9,386 nt of DNA from Candidatus Neomicrothrix sp. UBA881. Lineage in GTDB: Bacteria; Actinomycetota; Acidimicrobiia; Acidimicrobiales; MedAcidi-G1. Position 1 is the first letter of the stretch; each line of letters opens with the position of its first letter. Location of the stretch: positions 43,576-52,961 of the forward strand of contig DBFL01000002.1 in NCBI GenBank assembly GCA_002294285.1, in the 5' to 3' direction. The position numbers and the translations under genes were made by a program. Shown here in pieces: positions 1 to 6,816 of the stretch. The notes under the pieces were generated by a model. That model had not been told where the DNA came from, did not search any database, and saw only the letters and a program-made list of their open reading frames with translations.

Positions 1-1029
1 GCCAGTCACCAAACGAAGACTTTGAGCCAAGTTAACGAAGTGCAATTAATGGCCGATCTTATAAGTCGGAGCAGAAATTCAGCAGGTCTACAACAAGAAG
101 AAATTGGTTTCACATGTTCGGGAAGTAGCGACTTTTTAGCTGGACAGGCTTTTTCATTTGTTCACACTTTAGATGCAGTCGGAGCGGTTCCTCCGATTTC
201 TGAAAGCCATGTCGAAATGGACGGAGCTTTCGCTTTATATGAAGCGTGGGTGAAGCTTCAAATAGGAGAAGTTGACACTGCTCTTGTATACAGCTACGGA
301 AAACCATCTGCTGGATCAGTGATTGACGTTTTGGCTACACAGTTGGATCCATATTATGTTTCTCCTCTCTGGCCTGATTGCTTTTCTCTAGCTGGGCTTC
401 AAGCCCGTTCACTGCTTGACAAAGGGTCAATAAGTCTGGAAAGAATGTCAGAAGTCGCGATGAGAAGTCAAAAAAACGCCTTTAATAATCCAAATGGAGT
501 CAGATCCTCAGAAGACATTTCGTTAGATGCTTTAATGAGCGAGCCAGTTGTAGCTGACCCTCTAAGAAAAAGTGACCTTTCAGAGATTGTCGATGGCGGA
601 TGCGCAGTGGTTCTGGCAGCTGACAAAAAAGCAGACTCACTTTGTGAAAGACCCGCCTGGATAAAGGGAATAGATCATAGAATCGATTCCCACACGCTAG
701 GGGCACGAGATCTGACGAGATCACCATCAGCTTGCTTGGCTGCTGAAAAAGCTGGCATAAACAGTGACCGACTTGATATAGCTGAGATCCACGGAATGAC
801 TTCGGCTCAAGAACTCATTCTTGAAAAAGAGTTCAACCTCGGAGATGAAACAAAAGTAAACCCTTCAGGTGGTGCGCTTGCAGCAGACACAGTGATGGCA
901 TCCGGTTTAATAAGAATCGCAGAAGTGGCTTCGAGAATCATTTCCGGACAAGCAGACCGAGGTTTAGCACATGCGACTTCAGGACCATGTCTCCAACAAA
1001 ATCTCGTATGCATTATGGAAGGTAAATAA
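1..1029 (+). CDS. Thiolase-fold lipid-transfer/aldolase-like protein, 5' partial
   Basis: The frame is open from base 1, so the TTG at 22 is probably internal and the true start lies upstream. 342 residues are visible; from memory the family runs to about 355, so only the N-terminus is missing. The sequence closely resembles actinobacterial SCP-2/thiolase-like proteins of the Ltp4 type (segments CSGSSDFLAG, PPISESHVEMDGA, TALVYSYGK, SPLWPD, AGLQAR). In ordinary thiolases a Cys sits where this protein has Glu (codon 214-216, in HVEMDGAFAL), and the His of GHPLGATG is replaced by Asp in AADTVMASG (near 886-888). Claisen thiolase chemistry is therefore unlikely. Together with the next gene, whose ATG overlaps its stop by one base, it probably forms a heteromeric enzyme. 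In Rhodococcus, ltp3/ltp4 are needed to degrade C24-branched sterol side chains, and related Ltp2 is a retro-aldolase. Substrate here is inferred only. Family call is firm. Confidence 0.88.
   Translation, partial: ASHQTKTLSQVNEVQLMADLISRSRNSAGLQQEEIGFTCSGSSDFLAGQAFSFVHTLDAVGAVPPISESHVEMDGAFALYEAWVKLQIGEVDTALVYSYGKPSAGSVIDVLATQLDPYYVSPLWPDCFSLAGLQARSLLDKGSISLERMSEVAMRSQKNAFNNPNGVRSSEDISLDALMSEPVVADPLRKSDLSEIVDGGCAVVLAADKKADSLCERPAWIKGIDHRIDSHTLGARDLTRSPSACLAAEKAGINSDRLDIAEIHGMTSAQELILEKEFNLGDETKVNPSGGALAADTVMASGLIRIAEVASRIISGQADRGLAHATSGPCLQQNLVCIMEGK
1017..1022 (+). promoter_or_regulatory. Ribosome binding site GGAAGG for second thiolase-like gene
   Basis: GGAAGG lies six bases before the ATG at 1029, inside the end of the preceding gene. 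Combined with the TAATG stop/start overlap it supports translational coupling of the two thiolase-fold subunits and fixes the start at 1029. Confidence 0.6.
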
Positions 1030-2192
1030 TGTCAGCAGAATTAACAGCAGTTCTTGGAGTCGGACAGACTAAATATTCAACAACTCGCGGAGATGTATCA
1101 ATCGCTGGACTTTGCAGAGAGGCAGCTTATAGAGCTCTAGAGGATGCCTGTTTAGACTTTAAAGAAATTGATGCAGTGGTTATTGGTAAAGCTCCAGATT
1201 TCTTCGAAGGAGTAATGATGCCAGAACTGTATCTAGCTGAAGCCCTTGGAGCAGTTGGAAAACCAATTCTTAGAGTCCATACCGCTGGATCAGTAGGAGG
1301 ATCCACCGCTTTGGTAGCAGCCTCACTAATACAGTCCCGCGTGCATGAAAAAGTACTTACAATTGGATTCGAAAAACAATCTGAATCAAATGCGACCTGG
1401 GCACTTTCTTTACCGCAACCCTTTTCTGTTTCAATAAACGCAGGTGCTGGTGGCTATTTTTCTCCAATTATCCGACAGTATATGAAAAGGTCTGGAGCCC
1501 CTGAATTAATAGGTTGCATGGTTGCGTTCAAAGACAGGCAGCATGCATTGAAAAACCCGTATGCACATTTACACCAAAATGAATTGACTTTCGAAGAAGT
1601 TGTTGATTCTCCAATGTTATGGAATCCAATTCGTTATTCGGAAACGTGTCCTTCTTCGGACGGTGCATGCGCAATGGTTCTAGGAAACGAAAAATCAGGT
1701 GACAAAGCTGAGAACCCGGTTGCATGGGTGCATGGAACAGCTATGCGATCTGAATCCAACAATTTTCCTGGCAGAGATGAAGTTAATCCACTCGCGAGTA
1801 GAGAGTGCGCAGCTGATGTATTTAAACAAGCAGGAATAACCGATCCGTTGAAAGAAATTGATGCTGTGGAGATTTACGTTCCCTTTTCATGGTACGAGCC
1901 TATGTGGTTGGAAAGTTTGGGTTTTGCGGAACTGGATCAAGGTTGGAAAATGGTAGAGGACGGAACGACAAGTCTGGAAGGAGGTCAATTGCCCGTCAAC
2001 TGTTCAGGTGGAGTTCTTTCTTCTAATCCGATTGGTGCTTCAGGGATGATCCGTTTTGCAGAAGCGGCATTGCAGGTTAGAGGTATGGCGGGAGAGCATC
2101 AAGTAGATGGCGCTAAAAAATCATTTGGTCACGCATATGGGGGAGGGGCACAGTATTTCGCGATGTGGGTAGTTGGGTCCGAAAAACCTTAA
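1029..2192 (+). CDS. Thiolase-fold lipid-transfer/aldolase-like protein (Ltp3-type)
   Basis: A full-length 387-residue protein of the SCP-2 thiolase-like family. It has the N-terminal GVGQTKYS strand, DACLDFKEIDAVVIG, the SSDGACAMVLG segment (about 209-219), EIYVPFSWYEPMW (281-293) and the C-terminal NCSGGVLSSNPIGASG (324-339) and GHAYGGGAQYF (367-377). Aligned by eye to SCP-2 thiolases (NCSTGSTAL), the nucleophilic Cys becomes Ser88 in AGSVGGSTAL. The His of GHPLGATG becomes Asn333. The HDAF-like motif is replaced by EIYVPFSW, which supplies Tyr283 near the active site. The closest family I recognise is actinobacterial Ltp3, which acts with Ltp4 on branched sterol side chains. A retro-aldol role is plausible because Ltp2, also without the Cys, works that way. 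The start is set by the SD at 1017 and the one-base overlap with the upstream gene. DUF35 partner proteins often accompany such enzymes; none is visible here. Confidence 0.88.
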   Translation: MSAELTAVLGVGQTKYSTTRGDVSIAGLCREAAYRALEDACLDFKEIDAVVIGKAPDFFEGVMMPELYLAEALGAVGKPILRVHTAGSVGGSTALVAASLIQSRVHEKVLTIGFEKQSESNATWALSLPQPFSVSINAGAGGYFSPIIRQYMKRSGAPELIGCMVAFKDRQHALKNPYAHLHQNELTFEEVVDSPMLWNPIRYSETCPSSDGACAMVLGNEKSGDKAENPVAWVHGTAMRSESNNFPGRDEVNPLASRECAADVFKQAGITDPLKEIDAVEIYVPFSWYEPMWLESLGFAELDQGWKMVEDGTTSLEGGQLPVNCSGGVLSSNPIGASGMIRFAEAALQVRGMAGEHQVDGAKKSFGHAYGGGAQYFAMWVVGSEKP

Positions 2193-2201
2193 CAGTGAGA
2201 C

Positions 2202-2228
2202 TTGACTAAAAATTTTGCCTAATATGTA
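2202..2228 (+). promoter_or_regulatory. Possible sigma-70-type promoter before the ferredoxin gene
   Basis: TTGACT at 2202-2207 resembles a -35 box. TATGTA at 2223-2228 is the best-spaced -10 candidate (15 bases, short of the usual 17), and TAATAT at 2220-2225 matches better but sits only 12 bases away. It lies in the 89-base gap after the thiolase pair, the longest gap in the left half, so a separate transcript starting here is reasonable. The evidence is weak without transcript data. Confidence 0.3.
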
Positions 2229-2246
2229 GTAACCCAGAGAAGGTTT

Positions 2247-2260
2247 ACCGTTTCGACGGT
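2247..2260 (+). promoter_or_regulatory. UUCG-loop hairpin in the ferredoxin leader
   Basis: ACCGT-TTCG-ACGGT forms a perfect five-base-pair stem with a UUCG tetraloop, ending ten bases before the AAGGAG ribosome binding site. The flanks also contain two near-copies, GGTTTACCG at 2242-2250 and GGTTACCG at 2258-2265. It has no U-run after it (GAAAATAAGGAG follows), so an intrinsic terminator is unlikely. It could be an mRNA-stabilising stem or part of an operator. Chance occurrence cannot be excluded. Confidence 0.4.
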
Positions 2261-2270
2261 TACCGAAAAT

Positions 2271-2276
2271 AAGGAG
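2271..2276 (+). promoter_or_regulatory. Strong ribosome binding site AAGGAG for the ferredoxin
   Basis: AAGGAG is placed five bases before the ATG at 2282. It is the clearest Shine-Dalgarno match on the + strand of this window and fixes the ferredoxin start. Confidence 0.75.
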
Positions 2277-2281
2277 CTCGA

Positions 2282-2473
2282 ATGAGAGTAGTAGTCGATT
2301 TTGACCTTTGTGAAAGTAACGCTATTTGTATGCAGATAGCCCCAGACATTTTTGAAGTTAGAGATGATGATTTCCTTTACGTGTTGGAAGAGACACCGAG
2401 CGAGGATCGCAGATCGAGCCTTGAAGAAAGTGTTCAACGTTGTCCAAAGCAGGCCATTTCGATTGAGGAATAG
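2282..2473 (+). CDS. Small [3Fe-4S]-type ferredoxin
   Basis: A 63-residue acidic ferredoxin of the actinobacterial type that passes electrons to cytochrome P450s and related oxygenases. Cluster ligands are Cys10 and Cys16 in CESNAIC and Cys54 in CPKQAI. The position that would hold the extra Cys of a [4Fe-4S] ferredoxin (C-x2-C-x2-C) is Asn13, so only three Cys are available, as expected for a [3Fe-4S] cluster. The length (about 60-65 residues), the IAPDIFEV segment and the terminal CP motif match the family. It is followed 19 bases later by a ferredoxin reductase, making an NADH-reductase-ferredoxin chain. The terminal oxygenase is not in the window. In mycobacteria similar ferredoxins lie in cholesterol-catabolic regions, which agrees with the Ltp-like pair upstream. 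Family certain; partner inferred. Confidence 0.93.
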   Translation: MRVVVDFDLCESNAICMQIAPDIFEVRDDDFLYVLEETPSEDRRSSLEESVQRCPKQAISIEE

Positions 2474-2492
2474 CTGAAAAAGAAAGTTTAAA

Positions 2493-3698
2493 ATGCGCAG
2501 TTCTATAACGATCGTAGGTGCCTCTCTATCCGGTATTAGAGCCGCAGAAACTTTAAGAGCTGAAGGTTTCAAAGGAAAGATTAAACTTTTTGGGGAAGAA
2601 GAACGAACCCCCTACGATAGACCCCCTTTGTCGAAGAATTTCCTAGACGGGGAAATGCCATTTGAGAGACTCTCTTTAATATCCGAAGAAAAGATTCTTG
2701 AATTAGAAATCGAACTCGCACTTGGAAGTAAAGCTACAAATCTTGATGTTGAATCACAAACTTTAGAAATTGAAGGAATAAAAGAAAGTTATGACGGCCT
2801 GATTATTGCAACTGGCGCTAGAGCTAGAAAATTGCCCAATAGCGACAAGATCCAAGGGGTGCACACTTTAAGAAGTATCGATGACAGCATAAGAATACGT
2901 GAAGCCTTTAAATCAGGTAAATCTAAAGTAGTGATCGTAGGTGCTGGTTTCATCGGTTGTGAAGTGGCATCAACCGCAAGCAATTTAGGGCTCGAAGTCA
3001 CAGTTTTGGAAACGCAACACGTTCCTCTCTGTCACGTTTTGGGAGAGAAAGTCGGAACTATAATTTCAGATCTTCATACAACTAATGGGGTTGAGTTGAA
3101 CTGTGGAGTGAAAGTTCAAGAAATTCAAGGAGGCGACCATGTCGAAGGTGTCCTCTTAACAGATGGAACTTTAATCGAAGCGGATCTAGTGATCGTAGGT
3201 ATAGGAGCAGTTCCAAACACAGAGTGGTTAGAAAACTCAGGTCTTACTATCGACGATGGAGTTTGCTGTGATGAAACGTGTTTGGCGGCACCGAATATTG
3301 TTGCAGCAGGTGATGTAGCCCGCTGGTATCACGTAGGTTACGGGAAAAGCATAAGGCTAGAACACTGGGATAATGCTGCAGAACAGGGAAAATACTCTGC
3401 GCAGAGACTCTTGCATGATGAGGCAAACAACCCTCCTTATGCTCCGGTGCCATGGTTTTGGAGCGACCAGTTTGACAGAAAGATCCAGCTTGCCGGTATT
3501 AGCAGTCCAGAAGATGAATTTGAAGTAGTGGTTGATTCCCCACAGGAGGGAAGATTTACAGGAATATACGGCAACGAAGGCAAACTAAGAGCGGTTATCG
3601 GAATTAATCGCCCACGACATGTGATGCAGTTCAAGTCACTAATAGAAAAAGGATCATCATGGAAAGAGGCCTTAGAGTTCGCTAGCGGAATTGAATAA
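2493..3698 (+). CDS. FAD-dependent NAD(P)H-ferredoxin reductase
   Basis: A 401-residue flavoprotein of the BphA4/putidaredoxin-reductase family that moves electrons from NAD(P)H to the adjacent ferredoxin in the cytosol. The N-terminal FAD Rossmann motif is VGASLSGIRAAE (8-19), in the relaxed GASLxG form usual in this family. Next come YDRPPLSK (41-48), ATGARARKLP (106-115) and a second Rossmann motif VGAGFIGCE (149-157). Glu173 ends that second strand, which favours NADH over NADPH. Further motifs are GIGAVPNTEWL (237-247), AAGDVARW for the flavin (271-278) and RLEHWDNAAEQG (288-299). VPWFWSDQFDRKIQLAG begins the C-terminal reductase domain (from about 319). Length is normal. The start ATG follows the ferredoxin stop by 19 bases with only a weak purine-rich stretch (GAAAAAGAAAG) as ribosome site, so the two genes are probably cotranscribed. 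Confidence 0.95.
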   Translation: MRSSITIVGASLSGIRAAETLRAEGFKGKIKLFGEEERTPYDRPPLSKNFLDGEMPFERLSLISEEKILELEIELALGSKATNLDVESQTLEIEGIKESYDGLIIATGARARKLPNSDKIQGVHTLRSIDDSIRIREAFKSGKSKVVIVGAGFIGCEVASTASNLGLEVTVLETQHVPLCHVLGEKVGTIISDLHTTNGVELNCGVKVQEIQGGDHVEGVLLTDGTLIEADLVIVGIGAVPNTEWLENSGLTIDDGVCCDETCLAAPNIVAAGDVARWYHVGYGKSIRLEHWDNAAEQGKYSAQRLLHDEANNPPYAPVPWFWSDQFDRKIQLAGISSPEDEFEVVVDSPQEGRFTGIYGNEGKLRAVIGINRPRHVMQFKSLIEKGSSWKEALEFASGIE

Positions 3699-3709
3699 CA
3701 GTTGTTGTC

Positions 3710-4201
3710 ATGTGGAAATTAAGAATTTTTTTGATATTCATCCTTATGTGTAGTTGTTCTCAAAGTGAAGGTGATTTAGATCCTAAAATCATCGAAGAAG
3801 CCATTCCAAATGCAGTTCTTGCAGAATATTCACATTTAATTTCGGAAGTTCGATGTCCCGAGAAAATAAAAAAAGACTTAGAGATCATTTCCTGTGTATT
3901 GACAGTAGAAGGGAAAACAATTCCCGTGTCAGTCATAGGACCTGATGTTACTGGTTCTTTTGTCGTTAACCCCAGATTGAAAATGGTCAGATCCGATGAT
4001 CTTGCTCAAAAGATGAAGGAAAGACTAGATGACGATTTAAACATAGAAAACTCAATAAAATGTTCTCCCGAAATTAGAGTTGCTCACCCAGATCAAATAT
4101 TCGAATGCGAAATAGTAGACCCTGAAGGCAGAACTCACTATTTAGATGCCAAAATCGTTGATTTTTATGGCGGATTTGAAATACTAAGTCGGTCGGAATA
4201 G
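3710..4201 (+). CDS. DUF4333-like double-repeat lipoprotein
   Basis: A 163-residue predicted lipoprotein, probably anchored outside the membrane. Residues 1-16 make a short signal peptide: MWKLR, hydrophobic IFLIFILM, then a lipobox-like MCSC with Cys16 (or Cys14) as lipid site. After it come two related segments, each with a Cys pair and an extended strand pattern: Cys49/Cys62 (RCPEK...SCVLTVEGKTIPVSV) and Cys118/Cys133 (KCSPE...FECEIVDPEGRTHYLDAKI). This resembles tandem DUF4333 domains, which in actinobacteria carry a paired-Cys 'CP...C' pattern and are mostly uncharacterised. It starts 11 bases after the reductase stop and lacks a clear SD, so it probably travels on the same transcript. 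No functional link to the redox pair is evident. The DUF assignment is by pattern memory, not search. Confidence 0.78.
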   Translation: MWKLRIFLIFILMCSCSQSEGDLDPKIIEEAIPNAVLAEYSHLISEVRCPEKIKKDLEIISCVLTVEGKTIPVSVIGPDVTGSFVVNPRLKMVRSDDLAQKMKERLDDDLNIENSIKCSPEIRVAHPDQIFECEIVDPEGRTHYLDAKIVDFYGGFEILSRSE

Positions 4202-4259
4202 ATCTGTTTAATTAGTGACTACAACTTCTAAACTTAGAATTCGCTTTGAGAAAGTTGAA

Positions 4260-5261
4260 ATGAAACAAAACAAAAATCACATCACCTCACATGATGTTGT
4301 AGGGGTTGGTAACGCAATAGTTGATGTAATTGCAGAGGTAGATGACTCATTTATTGTTAGTCAGGATCTTGTTAAGGGATCAATGAACTTAGTTGATGCT
4401 AAACGTTCGATTGAATTGTACGGTTTGCTGTCACAAGGTTCAGAAACGCCCGGTGGTTCTGCTGCTAACTCAATGGTGGGAGTCGCAGAACTGGGTGGTT
4501 CTGCTGCTTATATAGGAAAAATATCAAATGATTCTGCTGGGGGAGTATTTAAAGAAGGAATGTCTAAAGCAGGGGTCATTTTCTCATGCGCGATTGATGA
4601 TGGTCTTCCCACAGCACGTTCGATAGTGTTGGTTACCCCTGATGCACAGAGGACAATGAATACTTTCCTAGGAGCGTCCGCTCATTTAGCTCCAGAGAAC
4701 ATAGACGAAGAATTGGTGTCTTCGGCGGGAATACTTTACTGCGAGGGTTACCTGTGGGATACGGACGAATCTAAAGATGCCATACGTAAAGCTATGCAGA
4801 TTTCCAAATCCGCGGACCGAAAGGTTGCACTTGCCCTATCAGATACTTTCTGTGTCGAAAGGCATCGTGAAGACTGGCTCGAACTTTTGGAAGAATTTGT
4901 AGATTTGCTTTTCTGCAATGAAAAAGAAATATGTTCTCTTTACGAAACTGATGACTTGAATGAAGCAACAGAGAAAGTTTCTGAAAAAGTAGATGTTGCA
5001 TTCGTAACATTGGGATCGAGAGGCTCTTTAGTGGTTGAGAGTGAAAATACATTCAGCGTTAAAGCAGTAGAAGTTGACGATGTTGTAGATAGCACTGGAG
5101 CAGGGGACATGTTTGCCAGTGGAGTGATTTTCGGAATAGGTCAAGAACTACCTCTAATCACTTGCGCAGAGATAGGTTCAATAATGGCATCAGAGGTTAT
5201 TACTGAATTGGGTTGTCGACTAAAAAGTGATCCCAAAAAGTTAATCAAGCACCTTTTATAG
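4260..5261 (+). CDS. PfkB-family (ribokinase) carbohydrate/adenosine kinase
   Basis: A 333-residue cytosolic ATP-dependent kinase of the PfkB/ribokinase superfamily. The N-terminal DVVGVGNAIVDVIAEVDD (12-29) and the substrate-loop PGGSAANS (64-71) are typical, followed by GGSAAYIGKISND (79-91), TPDAQRTMNTFLGA (126-139), the LSDTFCVERHR segment (193-203) and CNEKEI (219-224). The anion hole and catalytic base are in DSTGAGDMF (277-285), with Asp283 as catalytic base. The pattern matches the bacterial 'adenosine kinase-like' branch often found in proteobacteria and actinobacteria, so adenosine or a related nucleoside or sugar is likely; the exact substrate cannot be read. I prefer the ATG at 4260 because the family begins a few residues before this GNAIVDV strand. 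A GTG at 4215 would add 15 poorly family-like residues. Neither has a strong SD (GAGAAAG precedes 4260). Confidence 0.9.
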   Translation: MKQNKNHITSHDVVGVGNAIVDVIAEVDDSFIVSQDLVKGSMNLVDAKRSIELYGLLSQGSETPGGSAANSMVGVAELGGSAAYIGKISNDSAGGVFKEGMSKAGVIFSCAIDDGLPTARSIVLVTPDAQRTMNTFLGASAHLAPENIDEELVSSAGILYCEGYLWDTDESKDAIRKAMQISKSADRKVALALSDTFCVERHREDWLELLEEFVDLLFCNEKEICSLYETDDLNEATEKVSEKVDVAFVTLGSRGSLVVESENTFSVKAVEVDDVVDSTGAGDMFASGVIFGIGQELPLITCAEIGSIMASEVITELGCRLKSDPKKLIKHLL

Positions 5262-5308
5262 GCATAGATGATGTCGTGATATTCACTCCTCCAAGCTAGT
5301 TTGTTTTT

Positions 5309-6157
5309 ATGGATGAATATAAATGTTTTGATGTTTCACTTGAAAAAGGAGTTGCAACGGTCACTTTGAACAGGGGTGAAGAGTTGAACACCATGATTCC
5401 AGCTTTTTGGATTGAGTTGCCAAAAATCATAAATTCTATTAATAAGAGCGGTGAAGCGAGAGTGATAGTTTTAGCTTCAACAGGGAAACATTTCTCAGCC
5501 GGAATGGATTTAGCCGTTTTTTCAATGGGTTCAGCTGATTCAGCAGCAGAAACTGGGAGGGTTAGAGCAGGCCTTCGTGAAAACGCTCTTCATTTACAAG
5601 ACTCATTTACCTGTTTGGAAAAAGCGCGGATTCCTGTTCTTGCGGCAATACAGGGAGGCTGTGTAGGTGGTGCAGTTGACATGGTCACAGCATGTGATAT
5701 GAGATATGCCACAGAAGACGCTTTTTTCTGCATACAGGAAATAAACATAGGGATGACGGCCGATGTGGGGACACTGCAACGACTCCCGAAGTTGATTCCC
5801 GAGGGTGTCTGTCGAGAGCTTGCATATACAGGAAGAAGAATGAAGGCCGACGAAGCAAAATCAGTTGGGTTAGTCAATGAGGTTTACTCAGATAAAGATT
5901 CTCTTTTCGACGGTGTCATGGAGATAGCAGAAGAAATAGCCTCCAAGTCGCCACTCGCCATATGGGGATCCAAGGAGATGATCACGTATTCAAGAGACCA
6001 TTCGACAGCTGACTCTTTGAATTACATTGCCACCTGGCAATCAGGCATGTTCCAGCCTGCTGATATGAAAGAAGCTTTTTCTTCAAAGGCGGAAAACCGT
6101 CCTTCTGAGTTTGATGACTTATTGCCAATGCGTGAAGGTCTAGATGAAGGAATCTAA
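5309..6157 (+). CDS. Delta3,5-delta2,4-dienoyl-CoA isomerase-type crotonase
   Basis: A 282-residue enoyl-CoA hydratase/isomerase-family enzyme. It has the oxyanion-hole segments HFSAGMDL (61-68) and GGCVGGAVD (116-124). The rest of the core closely resembles ECH1, the dienoyl-CoA isomerase that moves both double bonds of 3,5-dienoyl-CoA intermediates in unsaturated fatty acid oxidation. The three acidic catalytic residues of rat ECH1 (Asp176, Glu196, Asp204) correspond to Asp124, Glu144 and Asp152, with identical spacing of 20 and 8. The ECH1-like ADVGTLQRLPK, AYTGRRMKADEA, KSPLAIWGSKE and SRDHSTADSLNYIATWQS segments are also present. The gene starts 47 bases after the kinase with no clear SD, which leaves its promoter or coupling open. 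A plain enoyl-CoA hydratase is less likely because of the Asp152 triad. Confidence 0.9.
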   Translation: MDEYKCFDVSLEKGVATVTLNRGEELNTMIPAFWIELPKIINSINKSGEARVIVLASTGKHFSAGMDLAVFSMGSADSAAETGRVRAGLRENALHLQDSFTCLEKARIPVLAAIQGGCVGGAVDMVTACDMRYATEDAFFCIQEINIGMTADVGTLQRLPKLIPEGVCRELAYTGRRMKADEAKSVGLVNEVYSDKDSLFDGVMEIAEEIASKSPLAIWGSKEMITYSRDHSTADSLNYIATWQSGMFQPADMKEAFSSKAENRPSEFDDLLPMREGLDEGI

Positions 6158-6183
6158 TTTCATTAATTTTTCTTCGCTTACTT

Positions 6184-6777
6184 CTAGTGGAATTTAAAGC
6201 TCAAGTCCCCTAGCGTTACCAAAGAACTAGAAACCCAAACTCCAAGCTGGCTGAAGTGGGTGTCCAAACCTGAAGTATCTTCGATAATTTTCGAATTTAT
6301 TTCATAAGATCCTTCGTAAGAGATTTCGATTGCCCATTCAAGGTCATTGACCTGATCCTTATCGTCAGTCTCATAAATCGTTTCCATCGTAGGTCCGGAT
6401 CTTTCAAAAAAACTATTCTCTAACTTCGGGTACTCGGAAGGTAAATTGTCAACGAACAATTGTGGATCTGGCTGTTCTGCCAAACGTTGAAACCGCAGAA
6501 CTATAACCACAAGTATTTCCATTGGGTCAATTAATTCCCCTTCTTGACACCATTGCCTGTATGAGGTCTGCGACAGAGTTGACCACTCCAGAGCAAGATC
6601 GCAATGCATTCGAGGTGGCATTCCTTCACCGGGCAAACTATAGGAAGCCCTCCAAGTCGTACTTCCAGTCAACAAGTCTGTGTAAAAACTCTCTTCTGCA
6701 CTCTGTCTTTCAAGACGTGCAGACTCGAGAGAATCCCTTAAAGCGCCTATTGCATCGGAAAAAACGTGATCAATCAT
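6184..6777 (-). CDS. Protein of unknown function (197 residues)
   Basis: I do not recognise this protein. It is acidic, with a helical-looking N-terminus (about 1-35, rich in Glu, Arg and Ser) and a middle segment of aromatic and charged residues (TTWRASYSLPGEGMPPRMHCDLALEW region, abbreviated; positions about 40-65). A hydrophobic stretch MEILVVIVLRF (86-96) is too short for a clear membrane span. The C-terminal part looks strand-rich (EWAIEISYEGSYEI, 147-160). No signal peptide or catalytic motif is obvious. It lies 39 bases after the CoA-binding ligase subunit in the same direction, so it is probably last in that operon. No good SD precedes the ATG at 6777, so the start is uncertain. The frame is open over its full length, and the opposite-strand frame here has no family features. 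Confidence 0.65.
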   Translation of the reverse strand: MIDHVFSDAIGALRDSLESARLERQSAEESFYTDLLTGSTTWRASYSLPGEGMPPRMHCDLALEWSTLSQTSYRQWCQEGELIDPMEILVVIVLRFQRLAEQPDPQLFVDNLPSEYPKLENSFFERSGPTMETIYETDDKDQVNDLEWAIEISYEGSYEINSKIIEDTSGLDTHFSQLGVWVSSSLVTLGDLSFKFH

Positions 6778-6816
6778 CGGGAGAACAATTTAGTCAATCT
6801 CTCGAAAATAGAAAAG

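Noticed and set aside
22..24. TTG at 22 as the true start of the first gene
   Set aside because: The frame is open to base 1 and the family has further N-terminal residues, so the gene is treated as cut by the window edge.
2219..2572. A 117-residue open frame on the - strand
   Set aside because: It runs antisense across the ferredoxin and the start of the reductase, both with clear family motifs, and has no family features of its own.
4215..4259. GTG at 4215 as the kinase start
   Set aside because: It would add 15 residues that do not match the family N-terminus; the ATG at 4260 lies close before the conserved first strand.
5262..5308. Promoter or SD before the dienoyl-CoA isomerase gene
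   Set aside because: No SD-like purine run and no pair of -35/-10 boxes with acceptable spacing could be recognised in these 47 bases.
6158..6183. Possible bidirectional terminator between the convergent genes
   Set aside because: The 26-base gap is T-rich but no stem of useful length could be found in it, so no terminator is called.
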